In this document: positions 48,757 through 62,510 of the stretch, piece by piece
Position numbering within the stretch: the stretch's first letter is position 1
How the letters are laid out: every line of letters starts with the position of its first letter
Assembly: GCA_009760855.2 (NCBI GenBank)
Contig: WPIO01000012.1
Coordinates: forward strand, 123,501-187,500
Origin: Cristatella mucedo
Taxonomy: Eukaryota; Bryozoa; Phylactolaemata; Cristatellidae
DNA length: 64,000 nt
Reading direction: 5' to 3'
The notes under the pieces: model-generated
The model's database searches: none
What the model was told of the DNA's origin: nothing
What the model saw: only the letters and a program-made list of their open reading frames with translations
Program-made: the position numbers and the translations under genes

Positions 48757-49302
48757 TAGACAGAGATAGAGCGCCTTGGCTAATACGCAGGGCAATGGCT
48801 AAGATTACATAACAAAGTTCACGACTTTCTAGCTTCCCAAGAAGAATATTGCAAATTGCATTCACAACTAAAACAGTAACATGACAGACATCCATTCATC
48901 AGTCAGCGCTTTCCCAACGCGGTGGGTCCTTTATTCATATGCCAACCTGGAATAGCTTATCTGTCAACATTGCTATCATCTTCTTTTGCTTTCCCTCGTC
49001 GCCTAGTTTGACAATATTGTCGATGGCCTCAAGCTGCAGGCGTCTTTTAGAATCGAACAGTGATCTATCTATACCGAAATAGGAAAAAGGTAAACTCTTC
49101 GCGACATATGTTCACGAGAGCACCACCACAGAGAGCAACAACGATCGGCACGTGTAGGCCAAGTTTCCAAGCAAGTGAACAAGTGCATATGTGATGCGCA
49201 TACGAGGATACATTGGTTCCATTGACTGACGGCTTCATCGTGAACTGCGCCTCGAGCACCGAGCAAAGCACAGCAAAGAACAAAGGCTCTCGCGAACAAC
49301 AT
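43211..49302 (-). CDS. CCDC134: CCDC134 orthologue, complete six-exon coding sequence
   Basis: Exons in transcription order: 49302-49212, 49068-48947, 48401-48314, 48023-47842, 46208-46140, 43369-43211 (stop TAG at 43213-43211). Phases agree at every join and give 236 residues; the human protein has about 229. Residues 1-20 form a hydrophobic signal peptide (MLFARAFVLCCALLGARGA). The helical core YRSLFDSKRRLQLEAIDNIV matches human YKKMFEVKRREQ. The family hallmark FENTLFFSDLMLRFP (about 106-120) and SFCNDSRVF (142-150, with an NDS glycosylation sequon where human has NQT) are clear. The tail is Lys-rich (KKKTKKKAKSRGPKLSS) and ends RVEL. Donors are GTATCC, GTTGGC, GTAAGT, GTGAGT and GTACGT. 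In mammals CCDC134 is a secreted/ER-resident protein linked to reduced ERK/JNK signalling, and its loss causes brittle bone disease. Introns 2, 4 and 5 carry microsatellites and SINEs. Confidence 0.95.
43508..43557. repeat. GA microsatellite in CCDC134 intron 5
   Basis: Short GA tract about 140 bp upstream (on the minus strand) of the last CCDC134 exon. Confidence 0.95.
44148..44303 (+). mobile_element. SINE family A in CCDC134 intron 5
   Basis: 'ACAACCTCGGTCCCAAGGTC', B-box 'GTTCGAATCCTGTGGTGGGC', body 'GTGATAGCCGTAAAGGCTCT' and an AATCAGCTAGTATT end. The 5' end of the head is diverged. Antisense to the gene. Confidence 0.8.
44333..44452 (-). mobile_element. SINE family C in CCDC134 intron 5
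   Basis: Minus strand: head 'TTAGCCCAGGGGTAAGGCAC' and B-box 'GTCGTGAGTTTTTGAGTCCA', followed by a body that resembles SINE A ('GGCAATCCTTTATTGCTGCA', then a CGCTATATACA end). Shows that A and C share a body. Confidence 0.6.
44512..44607. repeat. TAA-rich microsatellite
   Basis: Degenerate AGTAATAATA tandem words, with two nearby copies of a 'CAGTACACCATAA'-type segment. Confidence 0.8.
44823..44935 (+). mobile_element. SINE family A, head-truncated
   Basis: Begins at the B-box (GTTCGAATCCTGCAGTGGGC) and continues through the body. The final stem reads GCCG..CGGC instead of GCTG..CAGC, a paired change. Confidence 0.8.
46724..46985. repeat. GA-rich tract in CCDC134 intron 4
   Basis: About 260 bp of imperfect GA with a duplicated 'CAGAGAAACAGAGACAGGGC' segment at about 46819-46870. 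Frames across it are artefacts. Confidence 0.9.
47505..47612 (-). mobile_element. SINE family B in CCDC134 intron 4
   Basis: Minus strand tRNA-like head with 'AAGGTGATCTCC' and 'ATCAAGGGCTCGAGTCCTGC', then 'CATATGTCAAGTGCATGGAT' and a decayed tail. Confidence 0.5.
48557..48770. repeat. GA/GATA/GACA microsatellite in CCDC134 intron 2
   Basis: Mixed tetranucleotide array (GATA, GACA, GGCA) interrupted by a short unique piece at 48620-48654. Confidence 0.9.
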
Positions 49303-51499
49303 AACCAGCGTCTCGGAAGCCGGTGACTAGAAACTGATGTAAAGGACTCGGTGTTCTTCTTTAGGCATCCGGAAGCAGCGCTTGCCGCAGTGGGCGGATA
49401 GGAGGCAAATACCCTTTTCGCAGACGATATAACAACACGGCTCTGCTTCGACCGATCTCAAAGATGCTGCGGTCCCATCGGTTTAAATTGTTCCTAGAAA
49501 CCGTGCTAGGTAAAGCATACTGACGGCCGATAGTTTAAAGTTAGCGCTTACGTAATCGTAAGCTAAGATAACCATTCCGTGCAGTCTGAATATTAAACTG
49601 AACGCACGCTCTGGAGATTGTCGGTAAAGTCAGGAATGACTCGGTACGCTCCTCTTCGCCCTAGCGACTTGGGCTTTCCCTATCGCTATAAAAAAAAAAT
49701 AACCGCTGTTCGATGGAGATTTGGGAGTAGAGTGGGGGGATTTCAGTTCTGCTGCTGCCCAGAGTTGAATTCAGGCAATTGGATTCTGTTGCATTTCAGC
49801 TTGCTATAATTGTTTGACTGAAGCCTTCACTTTCGTCGTGAATCAAGCAGCAGACAATTACTTATTACAATTATTACAATTAAATACATATTACAATTAC
49901 AATTACTTATTGTTTAATGCAAGCTGGGTGACAGCCGTTAAGGTTCTTCTGCAGATATAAAAATGAACCTGCTGAATAAGCTACCCTTTAAACTACAATA
50001 CTTCAATTGTCAGTTTAAATTCCGTCCTAGTTTCTGATTTCGCTCAATATTTGTTGACAATTAAGTGAACTGAACTAGAATTTTTCAGTGACACAATAAA
50101 CAACATGTGAAATTCAACGCAGTCTGCGGTGCTCATTAATTGCAACGAAACTGTGTGGAGTTTTGTGTAATATTGACCCGAAGGCACTTAACTATATGAA
50201 TAGATTGCGTTATCGCAGTAACTGACTATTTTAAGTATTTGTCGTGGCCTGTGAATTATTTGCTGTATTTCTCGAGTCTCAAATAAAATAATAACAATAA
50301 AGCAGTCATACATTTTTCCAAGAGAACCAGCTGTCTTTCTAGGTAGTTTAGCGAGCTAGCAATAAGCGAGCCAGTCTCGTCAGTACGTTGGTACGTTCAG
50401 TAACAGCGGACACGTGCTGCATAGGTGCCGGCGAGGATGACAATTTGAAGAAATACCCTAGTCCTTTTTTCAAGGCAACGGTGGTGTACAGTGGTAATTG
50501 AATTTATTTTGTGATGAAACATGAAGAATACTATGCATCATGACATGCTTTGCTATGATTTTATTTTTATTTTTATTTTGCATAGAGAAAGAACATTGCC
50601 TGCTGGTTATGAGTACCATCTCGGCCATTGTGAAAGTGTCGCTGGAGGTTGCATTGCTAAGATGGCTGCGGCAGTCATAACATGAGGCAGGAAGACAATC
50701 AGGAATCGAGTTCCCCCTCCCATCACGGCAGCGTGGGCCTAATGCTGGAAACTGAGCTTACACGCAAATTCTATTTGAACTTCCCGCACAAGACTGTGCC
50801 CACGCTCGGATATTGCTGACCGGAGAAAAAGAAAAAAAGATATCAATTACCTAGCTGAAGTGCTAAGCACTGCCTACAGATATCTACTGAAACGCAGCAA
50901 GTAAGTATTGCAACTGTATAGGGTTTAAAGCGCGTGATTGTTATTGCCCACATGAAATCCTTTTTTGGCCGCGTAGGAGCATTCTAGACGGCATGGAAAT
51001 AACGAGAAAAGTGCGAGCGGCTACGCAAGGTTGGCGTAAAGGTAGCAACGTCAGTAGGTCAAGTTTGAAAAGGGTTAGCCGAGGATCTATTCAGTCATAA
51101 CTACCTGTATGTATTGATGATCCAAGTAGTACGCGGAACACCAGTGCATCCTAGCTTCACCCAATATGTGCCGTTTTCCTCAATTTGTGCCGTGCAGGGT
51201 GCTTGAAAGTGAATACTGTGAGCAAGAAAATCAATGTGAGACTACTTAAATACTTGCAAATCTTCTCTAATTCCAGCTTTCCAGCGACAATATTTCACGT
51301 CCCGGCCTTAGGTGAAACGCGTGTAAATTTTCTCAATGATGTTGAAAATTTAGAAATGAAATGCATCCACATTCACTCCATAACGGCTCACTAGAATGCG
51401 AGATGTGCACATAAAAACAATTGCTGCAGTGTAGAGCTTGTTCTCGAAAGGCCACTCTGCGCTCTCTGCCCTAAATAAGTCCGAAAACTGCTTCCGGTT
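49303..51499. other. CCDC134 upstream region; no other gene seen
   Basis: The first few hundred bases upstream of 49302 should hold the CCDC134 promoter and 5' UTR. No TATA box is convincing. A SINE A tail lies at 49918-49985. The rest has no recognised element. Confidence 0.45.
49918..49985 (+). mobile_element. SINE family A tail fragment
   Basis: 'GTGACAGCCGTTAAGGTTCT' and a CTGCTGAATAAGCTA end match the last 65 bp of the family. Confidence 0.5.
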
Positions 51500-51865
51500 A
51501 CGGGTCACAACCTGCATTGATTATGCACCATTTAAGTCTCGGCTAGAGACGCATCTCTTCCGGTCAGCTTTCCTTTCGTCCGAGCAAGCTTGCTTTTTTT
51601 TTTGCTCCGACGAGCTTTTCGAGCGTACCTGTGCATGAGCCAGTGCATGTTACTAGCCCTAGGTCTTCCAAACCCGGTGCCATGTTCGTGTTTGCATTAA
51701 AATGCTTGCCTGAGCATGAAAGTCGTTTGCTTTTCCATGATCGATACCGTCCGCGTCATTGACGTCATTGTTCGCTGATTAGCAAGCTGCAAAGCGCCTG
51801 TAGAGAGATTAAGTTCTACCAGAACACTAGACAAACTATATATTATTTTTACTGTTATTGCTATT
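51500..51865 (+). mobile_element. Diverged L2/CR1-like LINE 3' end
   Basis: Plus-strand 'YAPFKSRLETHLFRSAFLSS' matches the RT C-terminal FK..L.THLFR.AF signature. The 3' block 'AAAGCGCCTGTAGAGAGATT' and an ATTATTTTTA tail follow. Sequence differs enough from family A to be another subfamily. Confidence 0.65.
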
Positions 51866-51939
51866 AATTTGCATCGCCGCCTTCGACACGTAATTGCTGC
51901 TACAGCAGGTAAGACTCGACCGGGCTCTACAAGAGCCAC

Positions 51940-52690
51940 TGGCAATCGTGAAGGGCTGCTGCCAGCTTCCGTTGCAAGATAGCCGAGAGCCTTCGACTCG
52001 ATAGTGGCTCTCTTGTCATTTATTCCAGTACTGATAACAGCTCTGGATAGTTCTTCCAGAGTCTCGCTGCTGCTGCCGCATTCAAGCCCGAGCAGACACT
52101 TGCAGAGTAAATGCAATTTTAGACAGAAAAACAATTCTGTCGACTGTAGAATTGCATCACAGCGTTAGCCATTCCTCTCAGCTTGTAGAGTAGGTATATT
52201 TAGGATTGCATTGACATCGCCAGTCAATGAACTCGGAGCCTCAAAGCTGCGATAGGATGGTGGTGGCCTTGGCGACAGACTCATTTTTCAGCAGCGTGGC
52301 TCGTGGACGATATTAATAAATTGAATGCTCGCCCTCCACCCAAATATCAGTGAAGATGTAAGCGTAGCAACGGTGCTCCAATACTGACTTGTTATGTGCA
52401 TAGCAAAAAGCGCTGCTGTACGACGACTTTCTGAGCATTAAGGATCATCTCCCTGATACCAAACTTAAACAGGCAAGCTTGAGTTTTTACCTCAAAGCTC
52501 CACAGTAGATGGCAGAAGTTAAGTAGCGCCTGGAAGTCCCTGCAAGTCCCTGTCAGAGCCGCATGCGAATACCAAAGCGTGTATAGAGCTTCAACTTCTG
52601 TGTATAGATTCAATGGTAGCGAGAGACATTTACCAGGCAGCCTCCGACAAGTCGATGTACAGGTACGTTTCAGCGGGTGTTAAGTTGAGA
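51940..52690 (-). CDS. Unrecognised gene, two or three exons (partial)
   Basis: Exon 52539-52491 (acceptor TTGCAG, donor GTAAAA) reads DFQALLNFCHLLWSFE. It joins in phase 0 to exon 52098-51940 (acceptor CTGCAAG, possible donor GTGGCT), reading CLLGLECGSSSETLEELSRA, then VISTGINDKRATIESKALGY. A further upstream piece ending at 52634 (donor GTAAAT) reads YLYIDLSEAA. It ends in a phase that makes a Trp codon with the first base of the next exon, but has no AG acceptor. The composition and helix-rich pattern look like a real protein, possibly an alpha-solenoid. I cannot name the family. Downstream exons, if any, would lie between 49.3 and 51.9 kb. Confidence 0.45.
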
Positions 52691-52699
52691 GTATGAAGA

Positions 52700-54129
52700 T
52701 CAATTCATTGTAAATAAAAAATTGTGTACTCAATACTTTATGCACGAAATGCCAATAGAAAGTCTATGCTCGGTCAGAACTTGTTGTTAAGAGTTGAGTT
52801 CCAATTCCTAAAGATACCGAGAATTACTATGGCCGGGGGGAATAAATCTCATTGGAGTGGCGTTATTCCACGCAAGAGTGCTCCGTCCCTATTTTAGTTA
52901 AGTAAACTACACTAAAAACCAAATTTCTTAGGAGATTTCAGTCACCGCAATCCTGTAGAGCCCGTGTCCTGATTACACTGCCAGTTACTTTTCACGTTGT
53001 TTGGTGCAGCAAATGCTTTTTAAATACGCGGAAGAGCCTGGGAGCCAAAGAAAAATTGGCCTGATTTTGCCTAGAGCCTAATCGTCCGAGCACTTAAGAG
53101 TAACCTATCAGATCCGGCGATTCGGCAATATCCTCGGGCTTCACTGAGTACAGCTTTCAGATACCACCGATACAATTCGAGTAAGCTTCAATGGTTCTCT
53201 AAGCTCAGCAACAGTAACAGTAACTTAATTGGAATCCCTTGTTCAGAGTGCATTGTTGTTTGATGATATGGGATTGATACTTTCCTTGGGGTATTAGACT
53301 TTTTATGGAGGTTCTTAAAGGTTTACTCGGTTTTGCTATCCTTGTTATCGTGTGCCCTTAATAGAAAATAATTTACAAATTCATTTCATAATCATATTGC
53401 TTGGCAGATTAAATCATGATTCTTTTTCGGGTGCAATTAATTTATAAGCTGTGACTGTTGGCTTTCTCATTAAAAATCAATTAACAAATCAAAACTAGTT
53501 TTTATAAAGGCTTCAGATAGCCGGCGAGATACTTAGGCGATATAATGTCCAAGTTGATTCACGAATTCATTTATCGCGAAAATTACTGGATTTGCTGACA
53601 AAGACTTATTAAAGATTGATTAAAAATGTACGATGCAAAAATTTTAATTGACTGAATCGAAAGCTAGATTTGCACATTATTACTCCAAGAGAATGGAATA
53701 TCAATATGCTGTCAATCAAAAGGAAAAACATAAGAATGCCTTTGACCGCGGAACTTAAGCTTGTAACCCCTCTACTTCACGTTGTAGTCTAACATATGAC
53801 GTCTTTTTCGTAAATTTGCTCTATTCGAGGATCCGAGTTAGAGGTTAATTAGAATTCTTATGGAGATGCCTTCTATTCTGAAAAAAATCAATCAACCAGA
53901 AAAAATACATTGGCAGATTCTCTGAAGCCCGCAATAAAAAAGGGTATAAAATGCAAAAAATGTGTCCGTGCAGGCGCAAAGACTCTACTATCAAATTTTG
54001 ATCACTTTTACTTACAAAACATGTCCAGTTGAATACCACGATTTTGGCGAGAAGTAAGCACCTTATCAATTATGGGAGGTTGGTACTGGAAGTAAGATCG
54101 CATTAGATAAAGGGGTTTTATGCAAAATA
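52700..54129. other. AT-rich unique stretch
   Basis: AT-rich, with short frames only. No repeat family member was recognised. Confidence 0.5.
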
Positions 54130-54400
54130 GTAAAAATACATTTGATATAGCTGCCTCTGAGAACTCAATCTCTTAATAGGCACTTTAAATTTGCTGAAAA
54201 AGGAAGCACGATCGAATGGTTAGTAGCATGCTCAATGACAACAAGCCTAACATCGTTAAGGTTGACTTGCACAGGTCAGCGTGCCAAAATGGTTAGTGGC
54301 AGCATGCACAGCGTCAGCACGCATAAGCACGTAAAGGACGGATCGCATGTATCCACTAAATGCTGTGATGACTAGTTACGTGTTTAGTTTCCTTTAAATT
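54130..54400 (-). mobile_element. LINE family A 3' end
   Basis: Minus-strand 3' UTR with 'AAAGTGCCTATTAAGAGATT' and the 'GCATGCTGCCACTAACCATT' and 'GACCTGTGCAAGTCAACCTT' blocks. 5'-truncated. Confidence 0.75.
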
Positions 54401-55697
54401 TGGTCGTCGGGGAATCGATATTATCTAATGACGCTGACCGATCGAGCGGAACCTGGGAATTAACATCATTACTTTACCAGAATGTCGTTTTTCAGATGGA
54501 TGAGAAAAGTTTTAGTAGAATGGCGTCGATTGAATCCCGATTGAAATGTACCTAACCAATCATTTCGTTAGCTTAATTCACTAGACGCATGGCTTCAATC
54601 TTTTCGAAAATCTTGGACAAAAAAGTAGGATGGAGACTGGGCAAGAATTCTCTCGGACCTCGAAATCAAATCCGGCCGTTTTAAGAAGAGGTTGAACCAA
54701 GCTGATTTGCATGACTTTGGAATAGTGAACAAGTGAAACCATTAAAAACCTAAGTTTAGGTTTCACTAAGTTTGTCCGCCAGTGAAGACCAAAGAAAGGG
54801 TAGTAGAGGGTCTTCCGGCGACGAATTCTTTGTTGGCTAAAATATATGGTACGGATTTCATCTACGGAAACGTTGGAAAATTAGTCAACAGATCTCAAGG
54901 ATTTCTACACAGTGATTGAATCAGATGGATGCGGCGTATTGGATGCACGAATGTGTGCGATTCGTTCAACAGAGAAGGCGATAAACTTACCAGCCGCCAA
55001 GCTAATATATAGGGAGCGTGACTGCTCGGTATTATCCATAAAATAACTTAGATTATTGTACACGATCAAGCGCCAGACTCGATAAACAGCACTTCGCTAG
55101 TGCAAAAAGAAGTCGTGCCCCCAGGTGTAGAAACGGATGTAGTCTTTGAATCTGGCTAGATCTGCTTCAGGCTCTGGCTTTTAACATGGTGTTCACGTGT
55201 GCGTTTTCAATGGCGTATCTTTCGAAGTTTTTTAGCAAACAGTTCCTCGACTCTTTACATTGTCAGTCTTTTTGGTAGCCTGCATGTTAATGGAACTCTT
55301 AAGTAATAAGTTCACTACATAAAAAAAGGGCGTCAGGGCTGTCGGCAGAGTCTGGATGCAGATCGAATAGGCCCGCATCAGAAACATTTCAAAATTGTTT
55401 CAGTATAACAATGCTATTTATGTTTCGTTGCTGGACCAGCTCGATAGTAAAATTCTCATACGGCAGCACAAGAGCGGTAGACGAGCTAAAGCGATGATCC
55501 GAAATAGCAAATGGGCATATGAATTGTACTGGGGTAGACTTTCCGTTTAATCACGAGATCAGAACATGGCCACCAATATCATATGCTTGAAAAAACATAT
55601 TTAACCAATCCGTAAGTCTCCAGGCCAAGAAATGAAATAAGTGGTCCTGACTGTTGCTAGGTCATAAACGCGAATTTTTACACATCTATCAATCAAC
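54401..55697. other. AT-rich; possible very old transposon remains
   Basis: Short runs of protein-like sequence appear on the minus strand between stops, suggesting a decayed coding element. No motif identifies it. Confidence 0.25.
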
Positions 55698-55705
55698 AAT
55701 GGTTC

Positions 55706-55887
55706 GGTGAGCCGTGATGGCAAACTAGGTAAGGCGGTTGCTTTCCACGACCTCGGTCCAGGTATTGTGGGTTCTAATCCTGCGGTGGGCGATGCTTTAT
55801 CGCCACTGCAAGCGGTGGTGATAGCATTAAAGGCTCTTCTGTCGCTATACAAAAGAGGCTGTTAAATCAGCTAGTGTTTTTTAATTT
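55706..55887 (+). mobile_element. SINE family A with perfect 8-bp target-site duplication
   Basis: Head from GGTGAGCCGTGATGGCAAAC, body and AATCAGCTAGTG end with a short T/A tail. Flanked by AATGGTTC at 55698-55705 and 55888-55895. This fixes the true 5' end of the family and shows insertion by retrotransposition. Confidence 0.92.
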
Positions 55888-55930
55888 AATGGTTCATCGC
55901 ATAGGAATTTTTTGGCGACGAACTGCTGCG

Positions 55931-56163
55931 TGTGTCTGCGGCTTCTGCTGTCGTAATTAGCAAAGCGCCTGACATTAATGTACGCGCCTCACCTGTCGCC
56001 AATAGCTAAGCCATTGACGAAGCGAAGCGTCAGGCCGCTAATGCATGTGATATTTCGTGTCGTCTGCGGCGATTAAGAGTCTCGTTTACCGCTCACGTTC
56101 GCCCACAATGTCTCGGTGAGACTCAAACAAGACCTGCCGCCGCCGGAGCACTATTATACAACA
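55931..56163 (+). mobile_element. 5' LTR of a Ty3/gypsy-like element
   Basis: 233 bp starting TGTGTCTG and ending ATACAACA. Similar along its length to the solo LTR at 35899-36175, with internal deletions. Directly followed by GGTAGCAGTGAGTGG, a primer-binding-site-like sequence. Confidence 0.7.
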
Positions 56164-56768
56164 GGTAGCAGTGAGTGGTTTACTGCCGAAAAAAGTACCA
56201 GACCTTATATGGCCTAGATGGGACACCTATACTGAGGTACAAAATGTTTAACGGCGGACCGAACTTGATGCCTTGGTTTCTAACGCTTGAAAAGGCTGTA
56301 GCAAGGCTAAAGATTGGGATCCGTTAAAGCATGTTATGCCTGTGTGTCTGGGCAATAATGTAATACACGGTTGGGGTGATCAGCCGGCGAGACGTAAAGC
56401 AAGATTACCACAAGCTGCGAAATGAGTTAATCCTGATCTTCTCGCGGTTGATGGATGAGGCCGAGCTTGAGGCCGAGAGGTTTCGGCTGGACCAGGAGCA
56501 GCTCACCGGAGCCGAGAACAGGACAATGCTAGGCGACCAGCCAAAGTTATCACCGGCAGATCCCACCGTCAACTGCCCACAAGAGCCAGACAGACAAGCG
56601 GAGCTCATTCAGCTGCCGCTCATTCAGCTGCCGCAACTATCCGACTGCAATACCGGTGGAGGAAGTGGGTACAGCTTCCGACATAGTAGTCACAACAGCC
56701 GAACAGCGCCAGAACAAAGTAAGTGCTCAGACGAAGGAGGGACAGCATCTTACGGCTTCCAGCTGTGA
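56164..56768 (+). pseudogene. Broken gag of a Ty3/gypsy-like element
   Basis: After the PBS-like site, three frames give gag-like pieces in order: KMFNGGPNLMPWFLTLEKAV, then DWDPLKHVMPVCLGNNVIHG, then QDYHKLRNELILIFSRLMDE. This resembles the capsid pattern of Ty3/gypsy gag (W..LE, L..lP..L, Y..L...L...F). The last frame stays open for 130 codons and is Glu/Pro-rich, with a short duplicated LIQLP motif. At least two frameshifts. No protease or RT follows. Confidence 0.55.
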
Positions 56769-56777
56769 GGCGTAGTA

Positions 56778-57260
56778 GTGGTCAGCTGTGAGGTGATAGT
56801 AGCGTGCGACAAGGCGAAGGCAGCCCGAGCGAGCGACGTCTCGGCGGTGAAGCGCAGCAGCGAGAGCTTCGAAGTGGCGAGAGCATCTCGGCTGCTAAGA
56901 GAAAGCGACGTATCGGCCACGAGAGCTTCTTGGTGGTGGCGAGCACCAGCATATCGGCGGAGAGTACAAAGGAGCACCTCGACATAGCGGTCAGCGGTGA
57001 GGCGATAGTAGCCTGCCATGAGGCGTAGCAGCCCGCTAGAGCGTCGTAGCAACGAAGAGCCTCTCAGTGGCCTCGGGGCGAGTGCGTCTCAGTGGTGAAG
57101 AGCACCCGCACGAGCGTCTTGGCGCAGAGCGAAGAGGAGCACCTATAGAGATAGCAGTCAGCGGCAAGGTGATGGTACGTCGCAGGCTACCCGAGAGTGA
57201 AGCATCGAGAGCTAGGCTGCAGCGAAGCACAGTAGGGAGAGCGTCTTAGCGGCCGGCTGA
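56778..57260 (+). repeat. Degenerate tandem repeat, ~170-210-bp units
   Basis: Units start at 56778 ('GTGGTCAGCTGTGAGGTGAT'), 56987 ('GCGGTCAGCGGTGAGGCGAT') and 57154 ('GCAGTCAGCGGCAAGGTGAT'). Each continues into a TAGTAGC..GC..GCCCG segment. Diverged but clearly in register. Abuts the gag remnant. Confidence 0.7.
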
Positions 57261-58516
57261 GAGCAACCTGCACGAGCATGTAGGAGCAGAGCGAAGAACA
57301 GTACCACGCGATCGACTCGGCAGAGCGGAACTCCGAGGAGGTCGAGGCCATAATGAGCCGCCGTGTTTTCGCAGGGCGGGATCGGTAGACCGGCCATCGA
57401 GGCTCACACGGAGGTGACCTCCGGGAACCGCCTAAAAGTGCACGACCCAGCTGCTCGCGAGGGGCAGAGCTGATGTGTGTGCCTCCTGCGAGAGGCTATC
57501 GCGTAGCCTGCACCCCATTCAACCGGTCGGAACTCTTTAATGTTTAAATTAATATCAAGCTGCTTTGATCGTTAACTGTCAGCATGTACGGCAATCGACT
57601 GCAATGGTCGGGGCCAGTACCGAAATCCGTGAAAAATCATTAAGATTGGCTTCGCGAAACTGCAGCTCTCATTCCAAGTAACATCTAACTGTGGGCGAGC
57701 ATAATTTGCAACCATTTCGCGATTTCAATAGACAAGTAATGCATGGCAATCGACGGTAATACATGGCAATCTACGGCAATGGCTAGGGAAAATATGCCAA
57801 TCCACAACAGTCCGTTGCAAATAGGCCGACAAGTGCTCGGAGAGGCTCCAACTGTTCTTGCATATTGCAGCATACTGTATTAAAAGTGCAACCCCATATT
57901 TTTAAACAATCTCGAACGTACAATCGAGGGCAATGCATGAAGGTGACCTGCCCGAGCTGCATCCATGTGTATACAACTCTCCTTTGCGCAAGTGCATAGA
58001 GCTAACATAAGCACGTGGACATGCAAACGGACTAATCAACACTTACTGTTGAACTGGTGTAGCTCAAGTTTCAGAACCCCTTCATTGCTATGAGCTGGTG
58101 GCAAACTATGCAGCACGTGACGAGACGGTAGCGACCAGCGCTGGCTGGGAGCAACCAGTGCTTCGACCAGCCATGTGCAGTCACAGCCATCCACAAACCG
58201 TATGGGCAACCATTTGCACACAGCATGCATATTCCCACGGTGATACAGAACATGCAAACACGGGTCTATTAAAGGGAAATGCACACAAGATAGCTTAGAT
58301 CTTCCAAAAAACACAGACACACCTCAAAGGACAAGTATATGTGTATTGGCAGACGATAGGCCTGTTTCTATGAATGCCCAAAATAGCGACGAAAGGAGGA
58401 CAATCGCGAAGGGTTCGGCAAAAACCTAAATATGAGGTCTGCCGCTAGGCTGCGACAAAGAGCAGAGCGGTCTCTTTCATACGTCAAGAGCACGGCTGTT
58501 CGCTACAGCGAACGTG
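57261..58516. other. No recognised gene; 3' flank of YIPF5
   Basis: A short imperfect repeat of CATGGCAATC.ACGG occurs at 57738-57780. YIPF5 3' UTR should start at 58516 going down. No poly(A) signal could be fixed. Confidence 0.45.
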
Positions 58517-60783
<2,267 letters not shown>

Positions 60784-61159
60784 CTGCAGAACAGCAAGAG
60801 CCGGCTTCGCGATCGGTCGGAAAGCAGGCCAGCTCGGCTGCACCCATCGCCCGCAAGGTCCGCCGCCATAACAACTTTCCCTCTGATGACGGTGCGAAAG
60901 GCAGGCAGTGAACCAACTCCACGGGCCAGGCACGGCTAATTTCGAGCAATCGTCGCGCACGGCAGAAGCACAAAACAATCGAAGCAGGCAGTACACAATT
61001 TCAAATTGAAATGTTGGAGAGTTTCGATGGTCACGGCAACGGTTGGCTTCACGAATGCCGGTCCTTAGTGGTGCAAGGCCACCGGGCCGTGATTTCGGGG
61101 ACCCACGATAGCCTTCGCTGACATAGCATACGTTGAACACGTTGATAAATGTACAAAGC

Positions 61160-61216
<57 letters not shown>
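61160..61216. repeat. GA microsatellite
   Basis: About 55 bp of GA, upstream of the YIPF5 exons on their strand. Confidence 0.95.
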
Positions 61217-61219
<3 letters not shown>

Positions 61220-62463
61220 CGAGATTCTGGTGAGGCAGCTCCCTCCATCAGCAGCTGCATCGCCACGGCATCACCTATGAATTTATCACTAAATTAAGGT
61301 GGACTGGTCTCAGTGCAACATGGGCATCTTACTTCTGACCCCTCCCACCCAACTGGCATAACTTTTTAAAATACTAATACCTCGGTACTGTAAGCGATCG
61401 GCCTTCTATACTGAAAGAAAACCTACAAAAACCAAGAATACCCACGACCCTGGACAGCTTGATGAGGTTAGATGGGAGGCTGTTCATGTGAACAATGCCA
61501 ACTGCAGACGAATGCATTCGACAGGCTAAGTACTCGATTTGCCAAGCACGCGATTTGCATTACAATGCGAATTGACACGAAGAATCAACACCGTTCTCAG
61601 CCGGCATTACAAAAAAAAATCCTCGGAGTGACCGCTCGGTCGGATTTACACAACGTAAAACGGGCACTGAGAGTGCTAGTAAAGCAAGAGTACGTCGTGG
61701 CTGGCGGCCTCCGAAGGCGAAACTAGGTTAAGTACCACTGCTTGAGAGGGGTGCCTACTCACTAGTGGACAGGATTAGCATAAAAGATACTAGTAGATAC
61801 GAATCAACGACATGTGAAAGACTCTGCCGATTGAATCAAGGGTCCTTGGCAAAAAGGTGTTCAGCAATCAGCCACAAGATGCTGGTCCTGCTGGGAGCTT
61901 GCATTTAGCTGCCGGCCTAAGAACGGCACGTCCATCTGAGAACAATGGCCCGGGCCTGATGCTTGCGTCACCGGGAGCAGTCGACTATATTTTCGCTCGA
62001 GTGCTCTCGGTTTTCTGTTTTGCTTCGCTGACCTTAACGTACGAAATCCGCCGTTCAGCAGCCACCTCAACGACCTTGCAGCCGTGTCAGCCAATACCCG
62101 GCACACACACGTTGAGCCGCGCCCCACGTGCGACTGCATGTGCAGCTATCAATGCAATCAATCCCCCTTCAGCTTCCACACTGAGCACGCTGACGCCGGA
62201 TGGAGATGAGGTGGGAGGGAGCGTAGTCGGGCATGGCTACTACTACTCCTCGCCTCAGTGATATGGCCACCCTTTTTGTTCGACCAAGACACGAGGCCAC
62301 ACAGGGCGGTCTGATTAGCAGGCAGCATGTAGACAGGGATAGTTTTGATCAGCCGCTCCTGTGCATGGACTCTTAGCCATTGGCAATAGAGTAATGGCCG
62401 ATGACTCAGCCAGCCATAACAAAGTGTGTGCGTTGTGTGTGTGTGCCATGGGGTGTGCACGTT

Positions 62464-62465
<2 letters not shown>
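61217..62465. other. Presumed YIPF5 upstream intron; nothing recognised
   Basis: I looked for the conserved Yip1 N-terminal motif (LLEELG.NFDHI) on the minus strand and did not find it. Open frames here look like chance. Confidence 0.4.
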
Positions 62466-62510
<45 letters not shown>

